DNA of 64,000 nt from Siniperca chuatsi (lineage: Eukaryota; Chordata; Actinopteri; Centrarchiformes; Sinipercidae): assembly GCF_020085105.1 (NCBI RefSeq), contig NC_058061.1, positions 2,702,284 through 2,766,283 on the forward strand, read 5' to 3'. A model generated the notes under the pieces. The model was given only the letters and a program-made list of their open reading frames with translations, did no database searches and was not told the origin of the DNA. Each line of letters begins with the position of its first letter. The stretch's first letter is position 1. Of the stretch, positions 17,163 to 28,954 are shown piece by piece. The position numbers and the translations under genes are program-made.

Positions 17163-20032
17163 ATATGGACAGAAAATCCCAGGAACATGTTTCAGTTGTT
17201 TTAAAAGACCGATCAAAAAGCCTCAAAACAGTTACAGTTGCTAGCGTAACAGAGTCATCACTTTTTGTTCTGAATTGAGCCTCTCGGGCACGTGCACCGC
17301 CCTCAAGCTCCACCAGTGAAATGCATTATGGTATATGGTTAGAGTTAGGGCCATAGATAACGATGGGGTGACATAGCCAAAAGACTAAATACAAACTGCA
17401 TTTCAAAAATGAAAGTCCCAGTAATTTATTAGGAGCAAAATAAAGATTTGGCATTTTCCATGGTTGCCTTGTCTGTACTATAATACAATCAGTCCCTCAA
17501 ATTACTAACTCGTGCATCTGATTACCAAATTTGTTTGTTGTTTTATTTAATTTTGAGATCGTTTTTTCAGCTGCCAAGGTCAAGAATAAATTTTTCAATC
17601 TTAACTTTTATGCCAACATGGACAAGAAGTCCTTAAAGTGGTCAAAAAATGGAAAGTGGGCAACGCCACCTGCTGAGGAAGCTCGAGTAATATGATCAAA
17701 ATCTGCAGGACTGATTATTATTACCCTTGAATTACTTAAACTGTTTTCTCTAATTAATAATTTGTGTCAACAAATTCCTAAAATGTACTCTCAAATTACA
17801 CATGCTTTGCAGAGTTTTGATTATCAGTGTCATCAATTTTTATGGCAAAAGAATATGTTATACAAACATGTTTGAGAGATAACAGAAAGACTCACTCTAG
17901 TGGGGAAACAGATGCAAATGTTTAGTCAATTCTTGTCTTATTAATAATAATATGGAGATTTTGGAGTGTAATCGAGTTGCCATCTTGCAGCTAATTTTGC
18001 TTGGCCATGCTGAGGAATTGTTATCCAGCTGTAATGTGGAAGAGGCTAAAGACCTTACACACACACACACTTAGAAGACGTGGGCAGAGAAGTGAAGTGG
18101 GTTCACCATTAAAACATGAATGACATCTTTTCATCACCATATACCCCCTGGAATGCAGACAGATGACATCTACCAGCAGGAGAAGATGAGCCGGGAGTTT
18201 GTCTTTCATTTCGATCCCAGTTGGATGAGATGTGAATGGAACCAGTGACCCGGTTTGTCCAGATTGACAGAGCAGATTTTCTCCCAGAACTCCCCACAGC
18301 TGACTCAGTGTCTGTCCTCCACATGCCTAACAAAACATCCGCACATCATTTTATAATTTGGTGTCCTTCTTATGTAATGTGTGATCCCTTTTCATTTCTG
18401 ATGACTCAGCTCACAGCTGTCAGTTGGTTCGCTGCATAGTACCTTGGCATCGACCGTCTCTTCTGTTTCTTTTTATATTTTGGGAACTAGGCCTTCCATG
18501 CAGCAGGATTCACTTCAGATGTCTTCTGTACGGGACTAACTGCTGTAGTTCTCCACATGCGAAGACTTTCAGTGACTTTGATGGCTCATTTCTAACCAAT
18601 TTATGAGTCAGCATTACTGGAAGCCCTGGCAGGCAACATCGGCTAAGTTGATTTTACCTTTCGGGAAACTCTTGAGCAACATTTTCCTCTAACTGCCATT
18701 GTCGTCCACACAAAATATCCATAAATCGGCATTGTCAATTCTTAAAAATGTTTTCTGACTCATATGCGCTGGAGTCCAAATATACCAAACTGAATGCAAA
18801 AATGTTCTGCTTGTTACGGCTGCCACAGTTAGTTGCCTATCATTTATTCAAGTCCCTTATCCTCTAAAGTGTCTCGCTGTCCTACAGCTGTCTAATTTGG
18901 GAAAGCAAGGCACTGAGCTCTTGCAAAGTTAGCGCCTTGCTCAACAGAATCATCTCACTTCTTCTTTCCTCTCTTTATTTGGGATTTCATGTAATTAAGT
19001 GGAAGTGCTGCAGAATTAGCAGTTATTAAGCACCCCCCCAAAAAAGGATACATTCATGTGTATAAATATATTTTTATTGCTATTTAAGTGAGTAGTTATT
19101 AAAACCGTCAACATCACAGGTCAAAATAGTCCTTTTAATAGTTTACATTGGCAAATAAGCTTTTTGTTACAGACATGTACATTATTTAAAACATTACAGT
19201 GGCATATTAAAACACTTTTTATTAATTTACACCTTCTATATACACTCCTGTTCCAGGAGTATATGTATTCATTTTGAGATTTTCCACAAGTGTCAAACCA
19301 AACTGAATTGAACGAAACAGTTAAGGCCTGACTAACCAAAACACTTAACAGCGGATCAGTGCAGTTACAGTACATAGTGTGAATAAGAATAACTGTCAGG
19401 ATGACTGGAGGATCATGTGGATCAGGATACCTGGGAGAACAAATTGGGAGTGTTTACATGCACGCGTTAATGTGAATAAATGAGTGTTGCATGTAAATTA
19501 TTATTATGTTAAAACCAGCCAACAATAAACTGGTTAAGATAACATCACTGCAACGATTTAAAGCTTGTCTTTATGTTTCTTTATGTGTCTGTGCTGTAAC
19601 TGAGGGATCCCTATAGGCCATGCTCAGTTTTACTTCATTTCCTGCTTGGTTTTAGAAGGCTTTTTTGTTGGTGATGTATTTCTGGCTACTTTTTCATGTG
19701 GCCAAACTTGTGGCCCAGAATGCATTGCAGCCACATGACATGTTTTTTGTGATCTGGATATGGGATTTCTGCATTACACATTTTTTGTTTCTTAAGGCCA
19801 AACTTACATCATGTTCACAAGCTGATGAGACAGTCCTACATCCAGGACATTCACTTTGGCTGTCAAACAGTGTTGCATTCATTTGCTATTTTCCCAGAGA
19901 TAAAAGATAAACAAACCGTTACAGAGGCTGCATCTTTGACAGCTGGACACTTGTAGTTTAACACAATTTTATATTTTAGCAGATCATTGCGATTATTGTG
20001 TTAATTTTGTCTTTATTTCCCATATCAGCCTT

Positions 20033-20038
20033 TTTATT
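20033..20038 (-). terminator. paat: Candidate polyadenylation signal of paat
   Basis: AATAAA on the minus strand lies about 100 bases beyond the paat stop codon at 20140. A second copy is at 20012-20017, and others are farther away at about 19217 and 19073. Which one is used cannot be settled from sequence. Confidence 0.3.
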
Positions 20039-20139
20039 TCTACTGTTGTGTCTCTGTTAGTGTCTGCGTCCTGCTCTGCATCCCCTCGTACAAAAGCTTC
20101 CAGGTTACATGTTACATTAGTCTTTTAGCGGTACTGAAC

Positions 20140-23100
20140 TCAGTGTATGGCTTGTGTCGGGGCGGTCTGCTCCGACGGTCCTGTGGATTCTGCTTCTCCC
20201 ACTGAGCTGCTCCTAGCTCCCAGGTTGAGGGCGACCTGCGGAAGGATGCTCAGCAGGGCCTTCTCCAGCTTCTGCTCCAGAGCGTCCAGGCGAAGGTCCA
20301 CGTGCTCCTTCAGCCTCCTCTCCATCTCCTCCAAACGACGCTCCATGGCTGAGTCCAACTCCCTGCAGAGTGGAGGGACAATGTGGTTAAAGCAAAGTGC
20401 CTGCAGAATAAAAGTTTAATTCCAAATGAGGCATGTACTCTTTGATAATGAATGAAAACTGCATATAATTGTGTATTAGGCAGTTAGGAGTCACTTTAAG
20501 ACCTTGGCTGTGTCCAAAATCATCCCCATGGTTCAGTCATTGACTATTCCCAAACAAACATTCAATAGTTTACTCTATGGACACTATGTGGAATACTATA
20601 TAGTCAATCAATTTAATGCTTTAATAATTTAGGCACTTACATAAAATGGCCTCTATGTTCTGTTATTTTGAATACTGGCTGATGACACATTTTCTTGCAA
20701 AATGGCAACAAAGCAATGAGAAATTAGATGTTTGATATTAAGTATTATCTCTGTAATGACTGGCCATTTTTTGTTGTGTCTATATGATAATGTTTTATCA
20801 GGTATATAACACTTGGCTAAATTTACATTGACTGTTAAAATGTCAAAATAGAAGAAATGCAAATACAACGTGGACATTTTTCCTTTGTTAAGCCAGCAGT
20901 GGCAAAGCATTCACCATTTATTTAATGGTGGCACATTACGGCCACTAATAAATAGGTGATCTGATCAAGTTGAACTAGACTGAACTTTTGCATAATGAAT
21001 AATAATCAAAGAGCAGTTTGATAACTCTGAACAAGAATGTTGGCTGTCGCTGCATTTTTCGACCATGTCTTGTTAATACTAGTTGCGACTCATATTAAAT
21101 GCAATAAAAACTATACTATGTGACTTTGTATTAGGCACTAAAATAATGAGGCATATTTAAGTCTAGTGTAGAGGAATGAAAGAGGGGGAAAGACAGAGAG
21201 AGGTGAGCTGTGACTGATTCATGAACAAACATGAAGCCACATCAGAGACAAAACCTCAAATATAAACACAGACACTAAAACTAAACCACCCACACAGTCC
21301 TGACCATCATCTACCCCTAACCTCAAAATCCTTCTGCGTCCATCTTACTCAGGCATATTTCTTTCTGTGTAAAACTCTCAGACAGCTGACTTTGGGTTTG
21401 TTTCTTCCTAACCACCTAGAGGAAATTTTCAAAACCAAGATGTTTTACAAAACATTTCCTCTTTTTCCACCCTCTCAAACATTTCCAGTCTTTCTGCATG
21501 TCTTTGCATTTGGGGTTTCTCAGCATTACTTTTTACCCTCAAGGATCTTGAAGAATCTTCAAACCACCTTCAAGTCTTTCTTGAGCCAATCCGGCCACTC
21601 TGGCAGCTCCAGGAAACCCTGACTGCTGCTGCTCAGTCTTTCACATTGTTGCTCATCTCCACCAACATTTAGCTCTGAACCTTACTGTCTGTCTGCTCAG
21701 CAATATTTATTTTATTGTGCCGTTAAAACACGTGTTATAAAACAGCAGCTGATGATATACTTTGAACGTCTAGTTCTTTTTTTGTTAGTTGATGTATTTT
21801 TCTGTACAAGTGATGTTAACAATCATTGGTCAGGATTTGGTAAATGTCAGAATTTGGTGAGAAATCCATTGTAGAAGTAGCACAGAGACCAATCTCTGCA
21901 CCTACAGAAGCAGGACATAGACCAGAATGCAATGCAGCAGTCTCAATAGCCCAGAATGCAATGCACCTGCAAGACAGGTTTGAGTTTTAAGTAAGCGGAT
22001 ATTACCCTTACAGTTTATCCACTGCAAATGAAACCTGTTTCTATTGCCTTCATTAGCGCTCCCTCCTCCTACAAGTCAGCTGCACAACTGAAAGCAACAA
22101 CTTCCTGCATTCATTGAAAAGCATTCTGGGAAATGTAGGAAATGACAAGCTTTACAAGAAGATAAAATAGGCAGGTTCGAGGACAGTCAGTTCACAAGTA
22201 AAAAAAACCCACAACATAAAAAAATTCCAGTAACAATTCTTTAACATTTCACTAGAACGAACTGTTATCAGCATCTTTAAAACAAACATCCACTCAAATT
22301 ACATACTTTTCTTTAAATACTACAATTATGTATTTGTTTGTCAATCAGTTTCTAAGTAGATATTACTTTTTCCGTTTCCCTAGAATCTAATTTAGACTAT
22401 TAACCCCCTTTATATTTTAGCCTGTCGTAACTAGACTGATGTGTTGTGGTGAAGACGTACCACTGAGCTGCTGTCCTCTCGTCGATGTGGAGCCAGACTA
22501 AGCTGACATTCTCTCTGAACCCACATGTGCTGCTCTGCTCTGACAAAGAGATCATTTATCAAACTGCAGTTTGTAGCACCAGCTCATAATGACATTTTTC
22601 AATTGCAGAGTGAAACTAGTGTCAGTTAACAGATACTGAGACTTTGCATCAGTGTTGGTTAAAAAATTCCATTTATTCAGTGAGGTCTGGTGCAGTTTGC
22701 CCACATTTTAATGATTCACACATACAACGATGCTGATAAATGAACTCTATTGTCTCTGTATCAGCCTCCTCCCTGCACTTGCCAAACCCAAATCCTTCTG
22801 TGTAGTTGAGTCTGTCAGCTAGTCACTAACCAGAAGTGTTACCAGAATGTTTTTTGTTCTTTGTTCAAAAGAACATGAAAGGTCCAATGACTTTATTACC
22901 ATGCAGTCTAATGAACAACGTGGAACTTCGCCCCAACAGACGTCATGATATGTGATATGTATTGCCAGGTAGCTTGGAGATCAGTGAATATTCTAGCATG
23001 AAGCAGTGGAAAATGTTTGGGCGTCAGCTGACTTTCATCAACAATGCGACCTCAGACAACAAAAACTATTGGCCCATTAAATAAATGAGTCTCTGTTCCA

Positions 23101-26100
23101 TCCACGCGCTCTGCTCCCCAACAACATGACTGTGTGACAATGGTGTGGCTGTATAAATTGAGAACAGGGATAAAAAATGCTTACTGTTTCTACTACAGTA
23201 TTTTCCATTTAATTAAAAATTGACAAGACTGAATATTCTGTTTAGCCACATATGCAGGGACATACAAATCTATACAGTAGTTAATTTTTTGAGGAAAAGC
23301 TAAAGAAAATGTGCAAAGGCCTATAGTGACTGTGACATAAGATGTTGTTTGTCAGGAGAATTTGTTGCAAGAAATTGTTAGAAGTTCAAGTTAAGATCAA
23401 GTTCACGCGCCGTATGTGGAACAGGTGTGATGCTCCAAGAAAATCACAAATTTGGCATTTTCTCAGACACCTGTCGAATACGATGCTGTGAGCAAACGAG
23501 TATTCTCACTCTGTGGCTGCAAGTATGTTTTACGGCTCTTACACCAGATGGAGGAGCTTGTGAGTCCCTGTGCGAAAAAACAAGAAAACATAAAAACTAG
23601 TCTAACGCTATGGAATTAAAGCTAAAAAGGTTTTGTTTTCTAAACCAACCAACCAACATGACAGTTCTGACCAGTTGCAGGTGACATCGTACAAGCAGAG
23701 CAGTGAAAGAGATTGAGATTGAAACTGCTAGAAAACATCAACTGTTCTGCTCTGTATGTCACTTTGAAGGTGCTTCACTATAGAATATATACACGTCAAA
23801 AAGCAATAATCTTTTTCTCTTCTCTCTAAATAATTCATCATTTTATTAACAAATGATTATTACAGGATAATACTATCTCCACTAGTAGTACTACTAAAAC
23901 TATTATTATTTAATAGTAGTGGTAGTTTAGTATAGTAGTAATAATAACAATAGTAATGTATTATTATTTATAATTTAAAATAATCTTATCTTCCGTGTAT
24001 TTTAGCCTTTAGTTAGTTGAGTTTGTCTGCAGGAACCAAGCAGTAACGTCTTTCTGACACAAGGTGGAGCTACTTTATCTGATTACAGATCCACATACAG
24101 CTACTTCTTGATGTAGAGTGATGGGTTCAGACGTTAAACAGATATAAAAGCAGTCACGGTGACTTCATTGACTAATTTGACCAGCAGAATCAACAAGATT
24201 TAGGTAATTTCTCTGAGCAGTGTTTGTATTGAATTGTATTGAAACAAACAAACTTTTAATTATCAGTACTAACATTTCTCCCAAAAAGCAGAATATTGTT
24301 GAAACACACTGTCTAACATGATGGACGCACTGAACTTTACTCACCATGTGCCATTTCTCATCTTCTTCTCCTTCTCGGCCTCCGCTGCAGCATCATCCAG
24401 TCTCAGCTTCGTCACCTGACCGCAGACGCTCTGGAGCATGGGCAGAAGCTCAGGGCCGGAGCTTAACGCCTGGCCGTGTCCATGCCCTTTCAGGAAGTGT
24501 GACATCATATCCGCCAGCTGGGCATGGCTCACTGGGTCTCTGCTCTTACTGCTCACTAGAGATGGGAGACCATATCGCAAAGTGGTCAGCTGCTAAGATT
24601 TGTGAATTTCACAACTATAAAAAAAGTAGTTGGTTACATTATTAACTACGTTGTGGTCAAACAACCTTCATTAGGCAGCAAGATGGATAATGACGGTGGT
24701 TGGACAAACAGTCTGCGGGAAGCTGAGACAGATTTTTTTTATGCCTCTCAAATCTCTTTTTCAGGCCCGTGCTGCGTTTTACAGCACTTTCATTCCAAAT
24801 CTGAGTATTTTGTCTTTGTTGATCCAAGTCTGTCCAGATAAAATCTATTTTCAAAATTCAGGTTGGTCATGAAAAGTTGAGACCAAACATTGCATGAAGA
24901 TAGGGAAAGTCAGAAATAATGACACACACACATCACAAATTGCCATTTCCAAAATAAAATCTCTTTTCTATATTTATATAAGAACAACGGCAAATGCTTC
25001 AGCACAAATGCCCGGTGAAGTAATTTTTTCTGAGTCTACACCTGTGTACTCTTGTTTGACCTGAGAGAAATGAGGATCCTTACTTATATTCTTAGTGTTG
25101 TCCCCAGAAACTGGCAGGTCTGGGGAGGAGGAGGAGGAGGTAGAGCCGTCTGACATCGCTCCGTTCTGAGCCGGTGGAGCTTCATCTGCAGGCCTGATGG
25201 AGCTGACCGGAGGCTAGTCACACAGAAACAATACTCTCTGAAACCATCTGATACACAGTATTTCTAAACATTTTCTGAACCCACATTTCACTGGCATCAA
25301 GTTGATAGTGCACTTGCTAAAGAAAGGATTTATGTTTGCAAGACAGACAATCACTTTGGTACAACTTATCAACAGAATTCAGAATCATCTCTCAGCATCT
25401 TTGGTAACCGATGTTACGATGAACTTCATGTTTTAGCGGTAACTAAGGGAGCACATTATGTGGGTTAAGAGCAAACAATAGCACAGATAATACTGATACC
25501 CTGGAGTCTGCAGACTGGGGCTGATTGCTGAGGGAGATGTTGGCTGCTTGAGCCAGGGCAGACAAAGCTCCACCGCCCATCAGAAGAGGCAGGAAGCCGC
25601 CCAGAGAGCTGGTCTGGTTCTGGAGAAAAACACATGCAGACACTGGTTTAATTCTTTCTTTTGGGTTAATTTCTGTGCTATAGACACCGAATAAAGCTGA
25701 CAGTTTCTGTTGAGGTAGTTTTCAAACAACATTTTGTTGTTGCTTTCCAGGACACTCCATCATTCAAGATTTAAGTCCAATTCCAAAAAGTATGACATTA
25801 ATGAGCTGCACTCTCACGAATTCAAATCCAGAAGACAAACACTAAGAAAACATATCATTATAATATCATAAAGGTTACTGTTCAGCAGGGAGGTATTTCA
25901 AACTTCTCAGATCATTGACAGACACATTAAGAGGGAGTGTTTTCAAAACAGCCCCTGTATGAAGTATCGCAAGTTGATTTTCAGTGTGAGCCGCAATGAA
26001 CTGAAACCAAAGCTTGCCAGAAGGTGGAAAAGCAATCTAAAACCTCATGGCTCACTTTGGAAAATGACAATCAGTCAAGTTTATGAGCTAATACATGTAA

Positions 26101-27010
26101 TCCATTGGCGTAGTTCTCTAACTTATGTCACTGTTGTTGTAATTCCCTCTCATCGCCTGCAGAGGTTGTTAAAGATAATATGTAACTTGCTGCTCCTTTA
26201 CTCCCACCTTCTGCTGGAAGTGCACCATATCCATGAGGTTCTGGGCTCCCGGTGAGAGGCTGGTTCCCATCTCCTCAACCAGACACTGCACCTGCTGCAT
26301 GTCGATGCCGGGGCCGCGGGCCGGGCAGGGGTGTAGCTGCTGAATGCCCACGATGACTCGACATACCAAAACACTGCTTCTACCAGCCAGGGAGAGCAGC
26401 TGGGACACCGACCAGAGGAAGACAGAACCAGATGATTAAACTAAACTCAACACAGTGATATACAAATATAACTGTAACTGGATGACGAAAACTGCCCCAG
26501 GAACTTACATGAAGTGTGGAGTGTCGCTAAAAGATGTCTCAACAGTTTATTGATGTGAAGACTAAAATGAAGTTTAGAAGATGCAAGGGTCTCTAGTAGA
26601 TGTCAAAAGCTCAGACATCACACTGATATCACAGCTAATGCTCTGTGTGTTTGGACTGACCTCGCTCTGAATGCAACTCACCTTCACTTCACAGGCTGAT
26701 GATGGATGCTCAAGGATCAGCTGTTTCTTGTAGAAAGGTCCTCTGTCTGAACTGTGAGCAAAAAAGAGAGGGACACTGCTTTATCATACTCAGAATTTAT
26801 CAGAACGAAAAATGATCCATCAAAAATGAATAATAAATGTATCGATGTTAACTTAATGAATGTTTTTTTGAAATAATCATTATGACATTTTAGCCTGTAT
26901 TCAATATTGGACAATGGAGTGTGATGGGATATATAAGGAGACAGTGGGGATGACATGAAAACAAAGGTCACTGACTAAATTCAAATTCAGGATGCAACCC
27001 AAGTGATGAT

Positions 27011-27069
<59 letters not shown>

Positions 27070-27770
27070 CCTGTCTGGCTGGATGCTGTCATCCCTCTCC
27101 CCACGTACTGTCCCGCAGTATTCTCCCATCTGGCTGTACACCTCCATGGTTCGAGCCTCACTGATGATCAGCAGGCGGCTGATGGCAGTAGGGGAGCAGG
27201 GGCTGCAGTGGATCATCAGGACACAAGGAGACCCTTCCTCTGTCTGCTCCAACAGCACTGAGCCGCCCCTGTGAGGGAAAGATTAGTGTTAAAGGTGCCG
27301 TTCACCCAAAAATGTAAAATTCACTTATCTCTCATCTATGCCCCTTTCGTTAGTAAAAACGGAGGGGAGGTTTGTTTGCCCACGTTACACACATAGTTAA
27401 CATGCGCTTCCATGTCAGACTTTATCAAAACTATTGACAGAAACAGGGATTGTGCAACATGAATGAAAAAATCCTCCATAACACCTCAAGCAGCAGAATC
27501 TAAACACAAGCCAAGAAAAATCCTCATTTTTACAGCATAAGTGTTCACAATCATGAATCAACATGTTTCAATTTTTAAGTTCATTGCTTTCATATACAAT
27601 GGCAAGCTAAAAGCTTCTTACCAGTTTTTCTTGTCATCTGTTGACTGACTGAGCTCCTCTTCGTGATCGTCGTTGTTACTGAGGTGAACAGGAAGCAGGA
27701 CATCAGCCAAGTGATGTTCCTGAGTGTGACAGACCCAAGCAGCTCCGCTCTTCACAGCAATGTCCACCAT
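20140..27770 (-). CDS. paat: ATPase PAAT (C10orf88 homologue), complete, 8 coding exons
   Basis: Exons in transcript order are 27770-27622, 27268-27071, 26751-26682, 26399-26208, 25619-25500, 25213-25084, 24555-24345 and 20362-20140. All have GT-AG introns and the phases join without a break. The product is 430 residues, close to the human protein (about 445). Diagnostic blocks are SEARTMEVYSQMGEYCGT (human SARTMEVYVGEEYCGT), YKKQLILEHPSSACEVK, EEMGTSLSPGAQNLMDMV, and a C-terminal charged coiled coil ERRLEEMERRLKEHVDLRL. PAAT is described as a nucleotide-hydrolysing partner of the mitochondrial transporters ABCB7, ABCB8 and ABCB10. No Walker motif is obvious here. ATCATGG at 27770 is a good initiation context. 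An in-frame ATG at 27848 lies in a minisatellite and looks accidental. Confidence 0.93.
20363..24344 (-). other. paat intron 7 (about 4 kb)
   Basis: This is the largest paat intron. It is AT-rich and without a strong coding signal, apart from one possible in-frame 69-base cassette exon at 22461-22529 that is described under findings. The duplicated string CCAGAATGCAATGCA occurs twice near 21921-21967. A TAG/TAA-rich imperfect palindromic stretch lies near 23880-23945. Confidence 0.7.
27014..27066. repeat. (TG)n microsatellite abutting a paat splice donor
   Basis: About 26 pure TG units. On the minus strand this becomes a (CA)n tract beginning four bases after the GT of the exon 2 donor (GTATACACAC...). 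Confidence 0.97.
27281..27530. repeat. Probable dispersed teleost repeat in paat intron 1
   Basis: TTCACCCAAAAATGTAAAATTC and the following CTCATCTATGCC resemble the opening of a repeat that is very common in percomorph introns. The boundaries are guesses and there is no coding potential. Confidence 0.35.
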
Positions 27771-27800
27771 GATGCTGCTGAGGCACAGGGACTGTAACCT

Positions 27801-28046
27801 ACTAGGAGACAAGCTAGGACACAAAGTAGGAAACAACTTAGGAGACAAGAGTGAATAAGAACAAGTGAGGAGACAGGTTAGGGCAGAACTATAAGTTCTT
27901 AAACAAGGCTGAATAAAGCCAGGACTAGGATAAGTTAGATCACATGGTAGGAGATAAGTTAGGAGACAATTTTGGGATAAAATAACAAGTTAGGAGACAA
28001 TTTAGGAAACACATCCGGAGACAGGACTGTCTAGAGGCAAGTTAGA
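27801..28046. repeat. Degenerate minisatellite, about 12-bp unit TAGGAGACAAGT
   Basis: Variants of TTAGGAGACAA recur roughly a dozen times (for example at 27803, 27839, 27868, 27959 and 27991), separated by diverged units. The array begins about 30 bases upstream of the paat start codon, so it is in the 5' leader or promoter. Its upstream frame is open and contains an in-frame ATG at 27848. Confidence 0.7.
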
Positions 28047-28613
28047 ACTTTTTTTCTACATATGAACCTTAAGCTCTAACATTATAATTGTATCTAACAT
28101 GTCAATGAAGGTTGATTTCACATATATTGTGTAGAGGCTTAGTTTTTCCTCTTGCGATTGATGTATATAGTATCTTAACAGTTACAGAATAAAACAATCT
28201 GACAGCTATGATGTGAGGACATTTTGACAGTTTTTTTCTATTTCGACATGGTAAATTTCGGCCTACATTATATTTTGATGTAAATCAAGCCTTCGCTACA
28301 ACAGCAGTAACTGTAAATTAACAACATAGCTTGCTAATATTAAGCCATAACGCTGCTTTTACTTCTACCTTCAAATTGCTTCCGCTTAAACCGTTGTTTA
28401 GCTTGTTTTCCTCAGGTTACTCAATTTTCGTATTCGCATTTCTTCAGACGTATTTTTAAAAAAACAAACTACGGATGAACTTGATTCGTGGCTATAACTG
28501 TTAATAAAACGTTCAATTTCTGACTCGATTTAGCTAACGCTAAATCCAATGCACCGAACTACAGCTGTCGTGTAGCAACCATAGATAGAAGCACGCGACG
28601 GCATGTTGTGGCG

Positions 28614-28621
28614 TGACGTCA
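28614..28621. promoter_or_regulatory. Consensus cAMP-response element TGACGTCA
   Basis: A perfect palindromic CRE (TGACGTCA), the binding site for CREB/ATF factors, in a CpG-containing context (GCGTGACGTCATT). It sits 341 bases upstream of the asb3 ATG and 844 bases upstream of the paat ATG. Such full CREs are common in divergent housekeeping promoters. Occupancy is inferred. Confidence 0.5.
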
Positions 28622-28954
28622 TTAAACTGCGACTCATGAGATGTCAATCCAGGCTGTGATACTATTTTGGTAAATAAGCCATTTTTGTTCAAGTACAACA
28701 AATAACCTAGGTGCTGTCTATCATTTCATTATAATTATTATTGTGTAAAAGCTTATGACATTTTCACGGTATAGCGCGGAAAGGTTACTAGCAAGCTAAC
28801 TTCTACCGTGATTAGTGAACAGTAGCATCGTCGTAGTCAACAGCGTTAGCTTGGCAGCCGAGGTTGCGTTTTGATGTTGATTTTACGATACCCTAGCCAA
28901 CTGGTAGACAAATAATGTCACACATGACGGATCTAACTCTTTTTAAAGCAGGGG

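Larger units (their letters stand above)
15496..20139. other. Intergenic gap between convergent htra1 and paat
   Basis: I see no coding exon here. The region contains the second copy of a dispersed repeat (about 15985-16440), a terminal-inverted-repeat element (16890-17162), and otherwise AT-rich unique-looking sequence. Short open frames on both strands have no recognisable domains and no supporting splice sites. The right end probably holds the 3' UTR of the minus-strand paat gene. Confidence 0.6.
27771..28954. promoter_or_regulatory. Divergent paat/asb3 intergenic promoter interval
   Basis: Only about 1.18 kb separates the start codons of minus-strand paat and plus-strand asb3, so the promoters for both should lie here. 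The left part is a minisatellite. The 28550-28650 segment is relatively CpG-rich and holds a consensus CRE. Just before the asb3 ATG, CTCTTTTTAAAGCAG looks like a splice acceptor, suggesting a non-coding first asb3 exon within this interval. Confidence 0.6.

Noticed and set aside
27771..27848. Upstream in-frame ATG as the true paat start
   Set aside because: The added 26 residues come from minisatellite units, and the ATG at 27770 has a better context and matches the expected protein length. Kept only as an alternative.
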